In this document: positions 55,785-63,331 of the stretch, one piece after another | How positions within the stretch are numbered: the stretch's first letter is position 1 | Layout of the letters: every line of letters begins with the position of its first letter | Source of the DNA: Lysobacterales bacterium | Lineage (GTDB): Bacteria > Pseudomonadota > Gammaproteobacteria > Xanthomonadales > SZUA-36 | Direction of reading: 5' to 3' | Assembly (NCBI GenBank): GCA_014238945.1 | Contig: JABAAB010000101.1 | Span: forward strand, 17,441 to 81,440 | Length of the DNA stretch: 64,000 bases | Notes under the pieces: model-generated | Seen by the model: only the letters and a program-made list of their open reading frames with translations | Told to the model about the DNA's origin: nothing | The model's database searches: none | Made by a program: the position numbers and the translations under genes

Positions 55785-56581
55785 GGTCTTACTCCGATAC
55801 CCGATTCTGTTAGTGTATTTTTCAAATCAGCGATGGGGACTTTGCGGTTGTGAAATACCGTGGCGGCCAATGCTCCATCGACATCGGCCCGTTTGAAAAC
55901 ATCAACAAAATGACTGACTTTACCAGCACCGCCAGATGCAATCAGCGGGATATCGCAAAGTTTCCTGGCAGCTTTGAGTTGCTCGAGATCAAATCCCTGT
56001 CGTGTGCCATCACTGCCCATGCAGTTCAACACGATTTCCCCCGCACCACGCCCGGTCACCTCGGTGATCCATTCTAGCGTGGTGTAGCCCGTGTGCTGCA
56101 TCTGCTCAGGTTTACCGGTCATCTGCCGAGTCACCCATTGTCCGCTCTTTAATACCGAGTCGATCCCGACCACCACGCATTGACTACCAAAAGCGGTGAC
56201 CAGTTCGTCGATCAGGGGTGGATTTTGCACCGCCGGTGTGTTGATGGAAATCTTGTCTGCACCACGCTGCAGCACCCTGCGTGCATCCTCCACCGAGCGG
56301 ATGCCACCCGCCACACAGAAGGGGATATCGATGACCGCTGCCACCCGCGAAACCCACTCACTGTCGACGGCGCGTCCTTCCGGGCTTGCGGTAATATCGT
56401 AAAACACCAATTCATCGGCACCCTCTTGACTGTAGCGCAAGGCCAGTTCCAGTATGTCACCCATGACCCGGTGGTTACGAAACTGCACCCCCTTGACCAC
56501 CTGCCCGTCACGAACGTCAAGACAGGGGATAATACGACGCGCAAGGTTGGTGCTGGCTGTTTGACTGCCCGGTGGTTTCAT
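55781..56581 (-). CDS. hisF: Imidazole glycerol phosphate synthase, cyclase subunit
   Basis: 266 residues, slightly longer than usual because of about ten extra N-terminal residues ([12 protein letters not shown]) before [20 protein letters not shown]. The catalytic Asp pair is seen in PCLDV and in the strand around [20 protein letters not shown]. Phosphate-binding loops are [15 protein letters not shown] and [17 protein letters not shown]. It makes IGP and AICAR from PRFAR with ammonia from HisH. It overlaps hisA by 4 bases (ATGA), which supports the extended start. Confidence 0.97.
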   Translation of the reverse strand: MKPPGSQTASTNLARRIIPCLDVRDGQVVKGVQFRNHRVMGDILELALRYSQEGADELVFYDITASPEGRAVDSEWVSRVAAVIDIPFCVAGGIRSVEDARRVLQRGADKISINTPAVQNPPLIDELVTAFGSQCVVVGIDSVLKSGQWVTRQMTGKPEQMQHTGYTTLEWITEVTGRGAGEIVLNCMGSDGTRQGFDLEQLKAARKLCDIPLIASGGAGKVSHFVDVFKRADVDGALAATVFHNRKVPIADLKNTLTESGIGVRP

Positions 56582-57312
56582 CGCAGTGTTTCCAGTGCCT
56601 GGGCGACGCTGAAGCGCTGGTCCAGTAGCGCTTTGCCGGTAATAACACCACTGACACCGGTCGGTTTCAGGTTCTCCAGATCCCGGAGACTACTGACGCC
56701 GCCCGATGCCTGCAATTCCAGCTGCGGATAACGCGATGTAATCTCGGTATACAGATCAAGGTTGGGGCCGGACAGGGCACCATCGCGGCTGATATCGGTG
56801 CACAACAGGTGACGCAGACCACCATTGGAAAGTTCGTCCAGCAACTGCCACAAATCACGGTCGCTGCGTCTGGTCCAGCCATGAATCCGTGGCCATGGGA
56901 TACCCTCTTCATCCTTGCTGATATCCAACGCGGCCACCAACTGGTCGGGACCAAAATCTTTCAGCCAACGAATCACTGAACCTGTATCAGTCACACACAG
57001 ACTTCCGATCACAACCCGGCTCGCGCCTGCCTCCAGGCGTTCTGATACATCCTGCCTGTTGCGCACACCCCCACCGGTTTGTACGGCCTGCGGCGCCTGC
57101 CCGAGCAATCTGAACAGGGCCGTGGTATCTGCCGCACTCCCATCCCGGGAGGCGGCCAGATCCACAACGTGCAACCATTGCGCACCGGCATCGGCATAGC
57201 TGCGTGCCAGTTGCCCCGGTTTGACCGGGTAATGAGTACTCTGGCCAAAATCACCATGTAACAGACGTACGCAAAGCCCGTCGAGTAAGTCGATGGCAGG
57301 TATCAGTTGCAT
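56578..57312 (-). CDS. hisA: ProFAR isomerase
   Basis: 244 residues, normal length. [20 protein letters not shown] contains the catalytic Asp of the first strand and [20 protein letters not shown] the second. [20 protein letters not shown] and [20 protein letters not shown] form the phosphate loops of the half-barrels. It catalyses the Amadori rearrangement in step 4 of histidine synthesis. It overlaps hisH by 10 bases and hisF by 4, so the three are translationally coupled. Confidence 0.97.
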   Translation of the reverse strand: MQLIPAIDLLDGLCVRLLHGDFGQSTHYPVKPGQLARSYADAGAQWLHVVDLAASRDGSAADTTALFRLLGQAPQAVQTGGGVRNRQDVSERLEAGASRVVIGSLCVTDTGSVIRWLKDFGPDQLVAALDISKDEEGIPWPRIHGWTRRSDRDLWQLLDELSNGGLRHLLCTDISRDGALSGPNLDLYTEITSRYPQLELQASGGVSSLRDLENLKPTGVSGVITGKALLDQRFSVAQALETLR

Positions 57313-57896
57313 GACAGGAAATTCTCCAACAATCTGGCACCGACTTTGGAAGACCGTTCCGGGTGAAACTGTACCCCCCGAAAATTCCCGCTTCGTACCA
57401 TGGCTGCAAAAGATTCTGAGTGCCTGCAGGTCGCCAGCGTGGCCGCTCCGACCGGTGCCACATAGCTGTGTACAAAGTAAAACCAGGGCTGTTGTGGAAG
57501 ATCATTGAGGAGCGGGTCATCGGTCACGGTTTCAGTGGTATTCCAACCCATGTGCGGCACCCTCACACCCTCGCTTGCCTGCAGTTTCCTGATCGTTCCG
57601 GGTATGATGCCGAGACAGTCTGTATCATCCTCTTCTGATTGCTCAAACATCAATTGCATACCCAGGCAGACACCAAGTACCGGTTGCTGCAACTGCCGGA
57701 TGCAATCCTGCAGACCCGCATTCCGCAAATGCTCCATGGCAGCACCGGCGGCACCGACACCGGGCAATATGACCCGTTCCGCCAGGCGAATCCTTGCTGC
57801 ATCCGCGGTAAACACAGGTTCGGCACCCAAACGCCTGAGCGCATGAACAATCGAACCGATATTTGCACCGCCGCTGTCTATGATGGCAACACTCAT
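57303..57896 (-). CDS. hisH: Imidazole glycerol phosphate synthase, glutaminase subunit
   Basis: 197 residues from the ATG at 57896, one base after the hisB stop; the open frame upstream is inside hisB. MSVAIIDSGGANIGSIVHAL is the standard start. The triad is Cys in PVLGVCLGMQLMFEQSEED and His/Glu in FRGVQFHPERSSKVGARLLE. It releases ammonia from glutamine for HisF, with which it forms the HisHF complex. Confidence 0.97.
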   Translation of the reverse strand: MSVAIIDSGGANIGSIVHALRRLGAEPVFTADAARIRLAERVILPGVGAAGAAMEHLRNAGLQDCIRQLQQPVLGVCLGMQLMFEQSEEDDTDCLGIIPGTIRKLQASEGVRVPHMGWNTTETVTDDPLLNDLPQQPWFYFVHSYVAPVGAATLATCRHSESFAAMVRSGNFRGVQFHPERSSKVGARLLENFLSCN

Positions 57897-57897
57897 G

Positions 57898-58971
57898 TCA
57901 TAAAACGCCCTTGGTGCTGGGTAACTCGGAACCCTTGCGGGCAAGTGCAGGCCGCAGGGCACGACCGGCTCCCTTGAACAGGGCTTCGATCATGTGATGG
58001 GTATTCTCACCTGTGACTTCGAGATGCAGGGCGCAACGTAACGACTGACTCAGAGAGGCAAAAAAGTGACGCACCATCTCGGTGGACAGATTCCCGACCT
58101 GATCGCGCGGGAACTCGGCCTTGAATTCGAAAGCCGGACGACCTGATAGATCTATTGCAACCCGGGCCAGCGATTCATCCATCGGCAGTAAGAATCCGTA
58201 ACGTCCGATGCCACGCCTGTCACCCAGGGCCTGGTCCAGGGCATGTCCCAGGGCCAACGCACAGTCTTCCACGCTGTGGTGTTCATCGATTTCCAGATCC
58301 CCGTCACAATCCAGCAACAACCGGAAACCACCGTGGCTGGCGACCTGGTCCAGCATGTGGTCAAAAAAGCCAATGCCTGTATTGATCCTGTTACCACCGG
58401 TAGCGTCGAGATCCAGTTCCACACGTATTTTGGTCTCACGTGTGTCCCTTTGAATTCGTGCCCGTCTTGGCTTATTGCATAGCCGGTGTGTAATTTCTTC
58501 CCAGCTGTCCCCAGCGGACCCGTAAAGTATCCCACCTATACCCATATTCTGTGCCAGTTGCAGGTCGGTTTCCCGGTCTCCGATCACCCAGCTGTCCTCG
58601 AGGTCCAGTTGACCTGATTTCAAGTAGTCCAGCAGCATGCCGATTCCGGGTTTGCGGTCCGGTGAAGCATCCGACTCGAAGTGCGGATCAATGTGCTCGG
58701 CTGCAAAGCCTATCCCCTGTGACGCGAGCAACGAGAGCATCTTGTCGTGCGGAACCTGGAAATCTTCCATGGGTAACGATTCGGTACCGAGACCATCCTG
58801 GTTGCTGACCATGACCAATTCGTAACCGGCATCCATGAGCTTCAACAGGGCGGGAATCACACCCGGCACCAGTTCAAGTTTTTCCAGGCTGTCAATTTGA
58901 AAGTCTTCAGGTTCGATGATCAGGGTGCCATCCCTGTCAACAAACAGGATTCGGCGCTTTGCCTTATTCAT
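57898..58971 (-). CDS. hisB: Bifunctional histidinol-phosphatase / imidazoleglycerol-phosphate dehydratase
   Basis: 357 residues from the ATG at 58971, which has GGAG seven bases upstream; a TTG at 58983 is in frame. The N-terminal HAD phosphatase has ILFVDRDGTLIIEPEDFQID (nucleophile Asp), LVMVSNQDGLGTESLPMEDF and VIGDRETDLQLAQNMG. The zinc loop is odd: the segment IDPHFESDASPDRKPG lacks the cysteines found in E. coli HisB. The C-terminal dehydratase has the metal motifs FFDHMLDQVASHGGF, DEHHSVEDCALALGHALDQA and MVRHFFASLSQSL. It performs steps 6 and 8 of histidine synthesis. It overlaps hisC by 8 bases. Confidence 0.96.
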   Translation of the reverse strand: MNKAKRRILFVDRDGTLIIEPEDFQIDSLEKLELVPGVIPALLKLMDAGYELVMVSNQDGLGTESLPMEDFQVPHDKMLSLLASQGIGFAAEHIDPHFESDASPDRKPGIGMLLDYLKSGQLDLEDSWVIGDRETDLQLAQNMGIGGILYGSAGDSWEEITHRLCNKPRRARIQRDTRETKIRVELDLDATGGNRINTGIGFFDHMLDQVASHGGFRLLLDCDGDLEIDEHHSVEDCALALGHALDQALGDRRGIGRYGFLLPMDESLARVAIDLSGRPAFEFKAEFPRDQVGNLSTEMVRHFFASLSQSLRCALHLEVTGENTHHMIEALFKGAGRALRPALARKGSELPSTKGVL

Positions 58972-60055
58972 TGGCGTCTCCAAATGCTGCCAGTGCAGAC
59001 TTCAACTTGGACATTTCATCGCTGCTGCCTATGGTCAGACGTACACAACCTTCAAGCAGGGGCTGTGAACTGAAATCACGGATGCGTATTCCCTGTTGAG
59101 CACACCAACGGGTCAGTTCTGTTGCCGCTGACACACGCATCAGGACAAAATTCGATTCGCCTGCCCAGACCTCCTTTACCCAATCAAACTGCCCAATAAA
59201 TGTGAGCAATTCATTCCTGTATTTCTCTACCGAGGCCACCAATTGGCGTTTGCGCACATCCGATTGATGGGAAGTTGCTCTCAGGGCCGCATCGATGACC
59301 ATTGCGGGTAACGGGTAAGGCGCAATAACTCGTTGTAAAAGGTCAATCACCACCGGATCCGCTATCACGGTCCCGCAACGTAAACCGGCCGCGGCCCAGG
59401 CCTTTGAAAGGGTCCGCAATACCACCAGTTGGGGCCACTTTCCTATCAGTTCACAGGCGGATTTCGCTGAACAGAATTCGATATAGGCCTCATCCAGCAC
59501 CAACAGGGCCTTGTTTTCACAGGCCTTGAGCACACGTTCCAGGTCCGGGCGGTCAACAAGATCACCGGTGGGATTATTGGGTGTGGTCAGAAATACCAGC
59601 TTCACATCGGGGCAACTGTCCAGAACACGCTCCAGCTCTGAGATATCAATGCTGTAACCCTGTTCGGCCTGCCTTGGCACACTGACCAGCTTCGCACCCT
59701 GGATGCTGGCTGCTATCCGGTACATGGCAAAACAGGGCGGGCACTCAACGATGCTGTCCTGACCCGCTCTGCAAAAAACCCGGGTAAGCAGATCGATGCC
59801 CTCATCGCTGCCCCGGGTTATCAGCACATTTGATTTGCTGACACCATAAATTCCTGCCAGACGGGACACGAGTTCCGCGGGTCTTGGTGACGGGTAGCGA
59901 TTCAGCTCGAGGCGTTGCCAGTCGGGTTCATCGACCAGCGGAAACGGTGCTTCATTTGCATTTAACAGGATGCCATCGGCCGCCGCGGTATTACGAGCGG
60001 ACTCGTAGGCCTTCATGGCCACGATTTCAGGTCGCGCAATGGCACAAATATCCAT
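58964..60055 (-). CDS. hisC: Histidinol-phosphate aminotransferase
   Basis: 363 residues. Fold-type I aminotransferase: GILLNANEAPFPLVDEP, LNRYPSPRPAELVSRLAGIY, LITRGSDEGIDLLTRVFCRA, KLVFLTTPNNPTGDLVDRPD, LVLDEAYIEF and the PLP lysine in LRTLSKAWAAAGLRCGTVI. It transfers the amino group from glutamate to imidazole-acetol phosphate (step 7). Its ATG overlaps the hisD stop (TAATG), and its end overlaps hisB. Confidence 0.97.
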   Translation of the reverse strand: MDICAIARPEIVAMKAYESARNTAAADGILLNANEAPFPLVDEPDWQRLELNRYPSPRPAELVSRLAGIYGVSKSNVLITRGSDEGIDLLTRVFCRAGQDSIVECPPCFAMYRIAASIQGAKLVSVPRQAEQGYSIDISELERVLDSCPDVKLVFLTTPNNPTGDLVDRPDLERVLKACENKALLVLDEAYIEFCSAKSACELIGKWPQLVVLRTLSKAWAAAGLRCGTVIADPVVIDLLQRVIAPYPLPAMVIDAALRATSHQSDVRKRQLVASVEKYRNELLTFIGQFDWVKEVWAGESNFVLMRVSAATELTRWCAQQGIRIRDFSSQPLLEGCVRLTIGSSDEMSKLKSALAAFGDANE

Positions 60056-61374
60056 TATCGTGAATCCCGCGCCAGTTCCAGGCGATATTCCACCGCCATA
60101 CGGTGCGCATCCAGCCCTTCTGCGTCAGCCAGCGTAGCGGCGGCCGGTCCGGCAGTGCACAATCCCTCTCGGCTGGCACGCTGCAGGGTCATACGACGCA
60201 AATAATCGTTCACCGACAGACCGCTGTAGGCTCGTGCATAGCCTGAGGTCGGCAGGACGTGGTTGGTGCCGGAACAGTAATCACCCAGCGACTCGGGTGT
60301 CCACGGACCGATAAATACCGATCCTGCCGCACACACATCATCAACCAACCGGTTGGCGTCTCGGCAATTCAGGATAAGATGCTCCGGCGCATAACGGTTA
60401 CTGATTTCCATGGCCTGCGCACTTGACTTCACCCAGATCCTTCCCAGGTGCTGCAGTGATTCGTCCAGGATCGCTGCACGTGGTAATGCGGCTGCCATGG
60501 CGGGAATCAACTTGCTCACCTGATCCAGTAAATCCATGCTGTCACTGACAACCAACACTTGTGAGTCCGGGCCGTGTTCAGCCTGTGAAAGCAAATCCCA
60601 ACACACTGACCTGACATCAGCAGTTTCGTCTGCGATGACCAGGACCTCGGAAGGACCTGCCGGCATGTCGCGTGCGGCACCACCGGGCATATTGGCAATT
60701 TGTTGTTTGGCCTGGGTTACCCAGGCATTACCCGGACCAAACAGCTTGGCGCAACGGGGCATTGATCCGGTACCCAGACCCATGGCGGCAATCGCCTGCG
60801 CTCCGCCGGTCTTGAAAACCCGGTTGACACCACAAAGCCTGGCCGCAACCAGGATGGCAGGATTCACCTGTCCTTCCCCATCCGGAGGTGTACACATGAT
60901 GACCTGTTCACAGGCAGCAATACGCGCCGGTATTGCCAACATGATAACCGTGGATATCAGGGGCGCAGAGCCACCGGGCACATATAGTCCTACCGGTGAT
61001 ATGGGTAAATACCGTGCCTCGCATAGCAAACCGCCGGCGGTTTCCATACTCAGTGATTTCGGTTTTCCGGCGGTGTGAAAAGCGTTGATTCGTGCAATGG
61101 CTTCAATCATCGCATCCAGAACACCGGGGTCCACTACCGATTCCGCCTGTGCCCACTCGACCGGACTGACTTCCAGATTGTCAAGCCAGACGCCATCGTA
61201 TTTCATACCCAGGTGACGCAAGGCATCATCTCCCTGGTCCCGGACCTGGGCAATGATGCTGGCAACCGACGAATGGAAGTCGTCGGTTGGCGGTGGAGGA
61301 CGTGACAACACCGCTGTCCTTTCAGTCTCGCTGGCACTGGGCCAGTCTACGATTGGCGGGATATTGTTGCGCAT
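60055..61374 (-). CDS. hisD: Histidinol dehydrogenase
   Basis: 439 residues, full length. Signatures include YVPGGSAPLISTVIMLAIPA, VFKTGGAQAIAAMGLGTGSM, KLFGPGNAWVTQAKQQI, DMPAGPSEVLVIADETADVR, LSQAEHGPDSQVLVVSDS with zinc-binding Gln/His, and APEHLILNCRDANRLVDDVC. FIGPWTPESLGDYCSGTNHV and YSGLSVNDYLRRMTLQ follow. It oxidises histidinol to histidine in two NAD-linked steps. It starts 3 bases after hisG. Confidence 0.98.
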   Translation of the reverse strand: MRNNIPPIVDWPSASETERTAVLSRPPPPTDDFHSSVASIIAQVRDQGDDALRHLGMKYDGVWLDNLEVSPVEWAQAESVVDPGVLDAMIEAIARINAFHTAGKPKSLSMETAGGLLCEARYLPISPVGLYVPGGSAPLISTVIMLAIPARIAACEQVIMCTPPDGEGQVNPAILVAARLCGVNRVFKTGGAQAIAAMGLGTGSMPRCAKLFGPGNAWVTQAKQQIANMPGGAARDMPAGPSEVLVIADETADVRSVCWDLLSQAEHGPDSQVLVVSDSMDLLDQVSKLIPAMAAALPRAAILDESLQHLGRIWVKSSAQAMEISNRYAPEHLILNCRDANRLVDDVCAAGSVFIGPWTPESLGDYCSGTNHVLPTSGYARAYSGLSVNDYLRRMTLQRASREGLCTAGPAAATLADAEGLDAHRMAVEYRLELARDSR

Positions 61375-61377
61375 GTT

Positions 61378-62259
61378 TCAGGCCAGCATTTTTTCCACCG
61401 GGAGCACCAGAATTGCGGATGCACCGGCCTGCTTGAGCGTTTCCAGGTGTTCCCAGAAAAGCGCTTCACGACATACCGCATGGAGTGCCACCCGATCCTC
61501 ATCACCTTCGAGATTCATCAGACTGGGATTTTCCGCACCGGGTAACAAGCGGGTTATTTCTTCAATGGCGTCACGCGGTGCGTGCAACATGACGTATTTA
61601 CTCTCCGCTGCCTGCAATACACCATCCAGACGTGCCAGCAGCAAATTGAGTAAATCTTCTTTCTCCCCCGACAAACCCCGGGGCAAGCCGTACAGCGCTG
61701 CGGTGCTGTTGAATAAAACTTCAAGTTCAACCAGGTGATTGGCGCGCAAGGTGGTACCGGTTGAGACCAGGTCTGAGATGGCTTCGGCAGTACCCAGTCC
61801 CGGTGCGATTTCCACCGATCCGGAAAACTTCACCATATCTGCATCAACGCCATTTACGGACAACAGGGAACGGGTCAATGCAGGGTATGAAGTGGCAACC
61901 CGGCAGCCGTTCAGATCGGTGATGGTTTTGATCGATGACTGCTCCGGAATGGCAATCGACAGACGGCACTGGCCAAAATCGAGCCTGCGCAGCTCATCAA
62001 GTCCATTTCCATTGTCCCGTTCCAGCACGACCTCTTGCGCAATATTTTGACCGACGATTCCCAGATCGCAGATACCGTCGAGGAGCATGCGGGGTATGTC
62101 ATCATCACGTACCAGTAGCAGGTCAACAGGGAAGTCCTGTCCGAACCAGTAGAGCTTGTCCTTACTGCGGGCGAAACGAAGTCCACAGCTTTGCAACAGA
62201 TCCAGGGAACGCTCTGAGAGCCGCCCGGATTTTTGAATCGCGATCCTAATTCTGTTCAT
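61378..62259 (-). CDS. hisG: ATP phosphoribosyltransferase, long form
   Basis: 293 residues from the ATG at 62259 (GGTGGAAATATC upstream). MNRIRIAIQKSGRLSERSLD and LLQSCGLRFARSKDKLYWFG open the long-form protein. DICDLGIVGQNIAQEV-like sequence and GTAEAISDLVSTGTTLRANH form the PRPP/ATP site. The C-terminal domain (about 220-293) is the ACT-like histidine-sensing region, so no HisZ partner is needed. It catalyses the committed step and is expected to be feedback inhibited by histidine. It starts 13 bases after yerC. Confidence 0.97.
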   Translation of the reverse strand: MNRIRIAIQKSGRLSERSLDLLQSCGLRFARSKDKLYWFGQDFPVDLLLVRDDDIPRMLLDGICDLGIVGQNIAQEVVLERDNGNGLDELRRLDFGQCRLSIAIPEQSSIKTITDLNGCRVATSYPALTRSLLSVNGVDADMVKFSGSVEIAPGLGTAEAISDLVSTGTTLRANHLVELEVLFNSTAALYGLPRGLSGEKEDLLNLLLARLDGVLQAAESKYVMLHAPRDAIEEITRLLPGAENPSLMNLEGDEDRVALHAVCREALFWEHLETLKQAGASAILVLPVEKMLA

Positions 62260-62272
62260 GATATTTCCACCT

Positions 62273-62587
62273 TCATGTTTGATCGGCCGCCTCGCGTCGC
62301 AGGGCCAACCGGTAACCGCCCTCACCCATATTCATAAACCTCGCCACACGACCGATGGTGGTTACACTGACGCCGGTGATTTCGCTGATTTTCCGGTAAC
62401 TGTGGCCTTCCCGCAGCAGGGAAGCCGTCCACCACCGGTCAACTATGGCTTCAACTTCGGAAGGGGTACACAAATCCAGCAGGAACTGGCGTACCTCGTC
62501 TGCTGTTTTCAGTGTCAGGAATGCCTTGTACAAAGAGCCCGCTGCTGTCTTCAGTGCTCTCTTCTGTTCTTCGTTGTGTTGTTTCAT
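62273..62587 (-). CDS. yerC: TrpR-superfamily DNA-binding protein (YerC/YecD family), first gene of the his operon
   Basis: 104 residues, all helical. LYKAFLTLKTADEVRQFLLD, LCTPSEVEAIVDRWWTASLL, REGHSYRKISEITGVSVTTI and GRVARFMNMGEGGYRLAL match the TrpR/YerC fold with its helix-turn-helix at about residues 60-80. It is encoded 13 bases before hisG at the head of the cluster, where E. coli has the hisL attenuator peptide. YerC-type proteins are plausible his regulators; histidine as co-repressor is inference from context. A dyad resembling the trp operator lies 10 bases upstream of its ATG and covers the predicted -10 box, suggesting autoregulation of the whole operon. Confidence 0.92.
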   Translation of the reverse strand: MKQHNEEQKRALKTAAGSLYKAFLTLKTADEVRQFLLDLCTPSEVEAIVDRWWTASLLREGHSYRKISEITGVSVTTIGRVARFMNMGEGGYRLALRREAADQT

Positions 62588-62596
62588 AATTGTATC

Positions 62597-62620
62597 AATG
62601 TATTAACGTATTAGTACATT
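62597..62620 (-). promoter_or_regulatory. TrpR-operator-like dyad upstream of yerC-his
   Basis: Two 12-base arms (AATGTATTAACG and TATTAGTACATT) are symmetric at 9 of 12 positions. The central 18 bases, starting GTATTA and ending TTAGTAC, agree at 12 of 18 positions with the classical trp operator palindrome as I remember it. It lies just before the yerC start codon and overlaps the predicted -10 region. Binding by YerC is inferred. Confidence 0.5.
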
Positions 62621-62635
62621 AACATAGTCACTCAA
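62608..62635 (-). promoter_or_regulatory. Candidate sigma-70 promoter for yerC-his operon
   Basis: Reading the minus strand, TTGAGT (62635-62630) and TAATAC (62613-62608) are separated by 16 bases, a plausible -35/-10 pair, with the yerC ATG about 20 bases downstream. The -10 lies inside the dyad described above. The bases from 62640 to 62890 hold no supported gene, only a seven-codon ORF (MNPVNCC, 62697-62720) with a strong GGAGGA site on the plus strand. Confidence 0.4.
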
Positions 62636-62893
62636 CCAATGTAAACCGCGCTGGCAATCTCCCGGACTTGGCAAAATATCACGGAGGAAAACCCCAATGA
62701 ATCCGGTTAATTGTTGTTGAAAATCCAATTGCTCTAACATTGAACGCGAAAGAGTGGAATAGCTGACCAGCTCCTGTATTTCCGCAACAGTTCAGGTGGT
62801 AACCAACAGACCACAGCTTTTATTTTGTGCGGTTGTAACCAAAATCTGAAAGCTACCGTCAAAAAGCCGCAACAGAACATAAGAAGCAACATT

Positions 62894-63271
62894 ATGGAAT
62901 GGGCAATATTCGGATCGGCGTTTACACTTCTGTTTATTCTGATCGGCATACTCGGGGACCATCTCCGGGTTAAGAGAAAAATAAAATTTCGTGAACTTCA
63001 ACTACAGGAGCGTATTGCAGCCATGGAAAAAGGACTACCCATACCCGAATTCAGTGACACCAATGGCATACCGGTAAACGGTACCGATCAACATAAACGC
63101 AAGGTGCAGTGGTTCCGTATGACTGCGCTGAGCATAGGAATGATATTTACCTTTGCCGGCTTTGGTATGGGGATGGCATTTCACTTCAGTGCGGACAGCG
63201 GCTTTCATGGTCTTGCGACCATCGGTATGATTCCGTTCATGGCAGGTCTTGGTCTTCTATTGTTTTATTAA
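62894..63271 (+). CDS. Small two-helix membrane protein, probable partner of the sigma factor gene
   Basis: 125 residues from the ATG at 62894; earlier in-frame codons back to 62825 are unlikely to be used. One N-terminal helix (IFGSAFTLLFILIGILGDHL) is followed by a charged stretch (KIKFRELQLQERIAAMEKGL, then PIPEF) and two C-terminal helices (MTALSIGMIFTFAGFGMGMA and LATIGMIPFMAGLGLLLFY). The ELQLQERIAAMEKGLPIPEF pattern is common in small membrane proteins encoded next to ECF sigma factors. Such a gene follows here by about 60 bases. An anti-sigma-like role is possible but not shown by any domain. Confidence 0.75.
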   Translation: MEWAIFGSAFTLLFILIGILGDHLRVKRKIKFRELQLQERIAAMEKGLPIPEFSDTNGIPVNGTDQHKRKVQWFRMTALSIGMIFTFAGFGMGMAFHFSADSGFHGLATIGMIPFMAGLGLLLFY

Positions 63272-63331
63272 CTGACACGCAATGAAGCGTCGGAAGACTC
63301 TCCCAACGGCAACTGACACGGCCAACATGAA

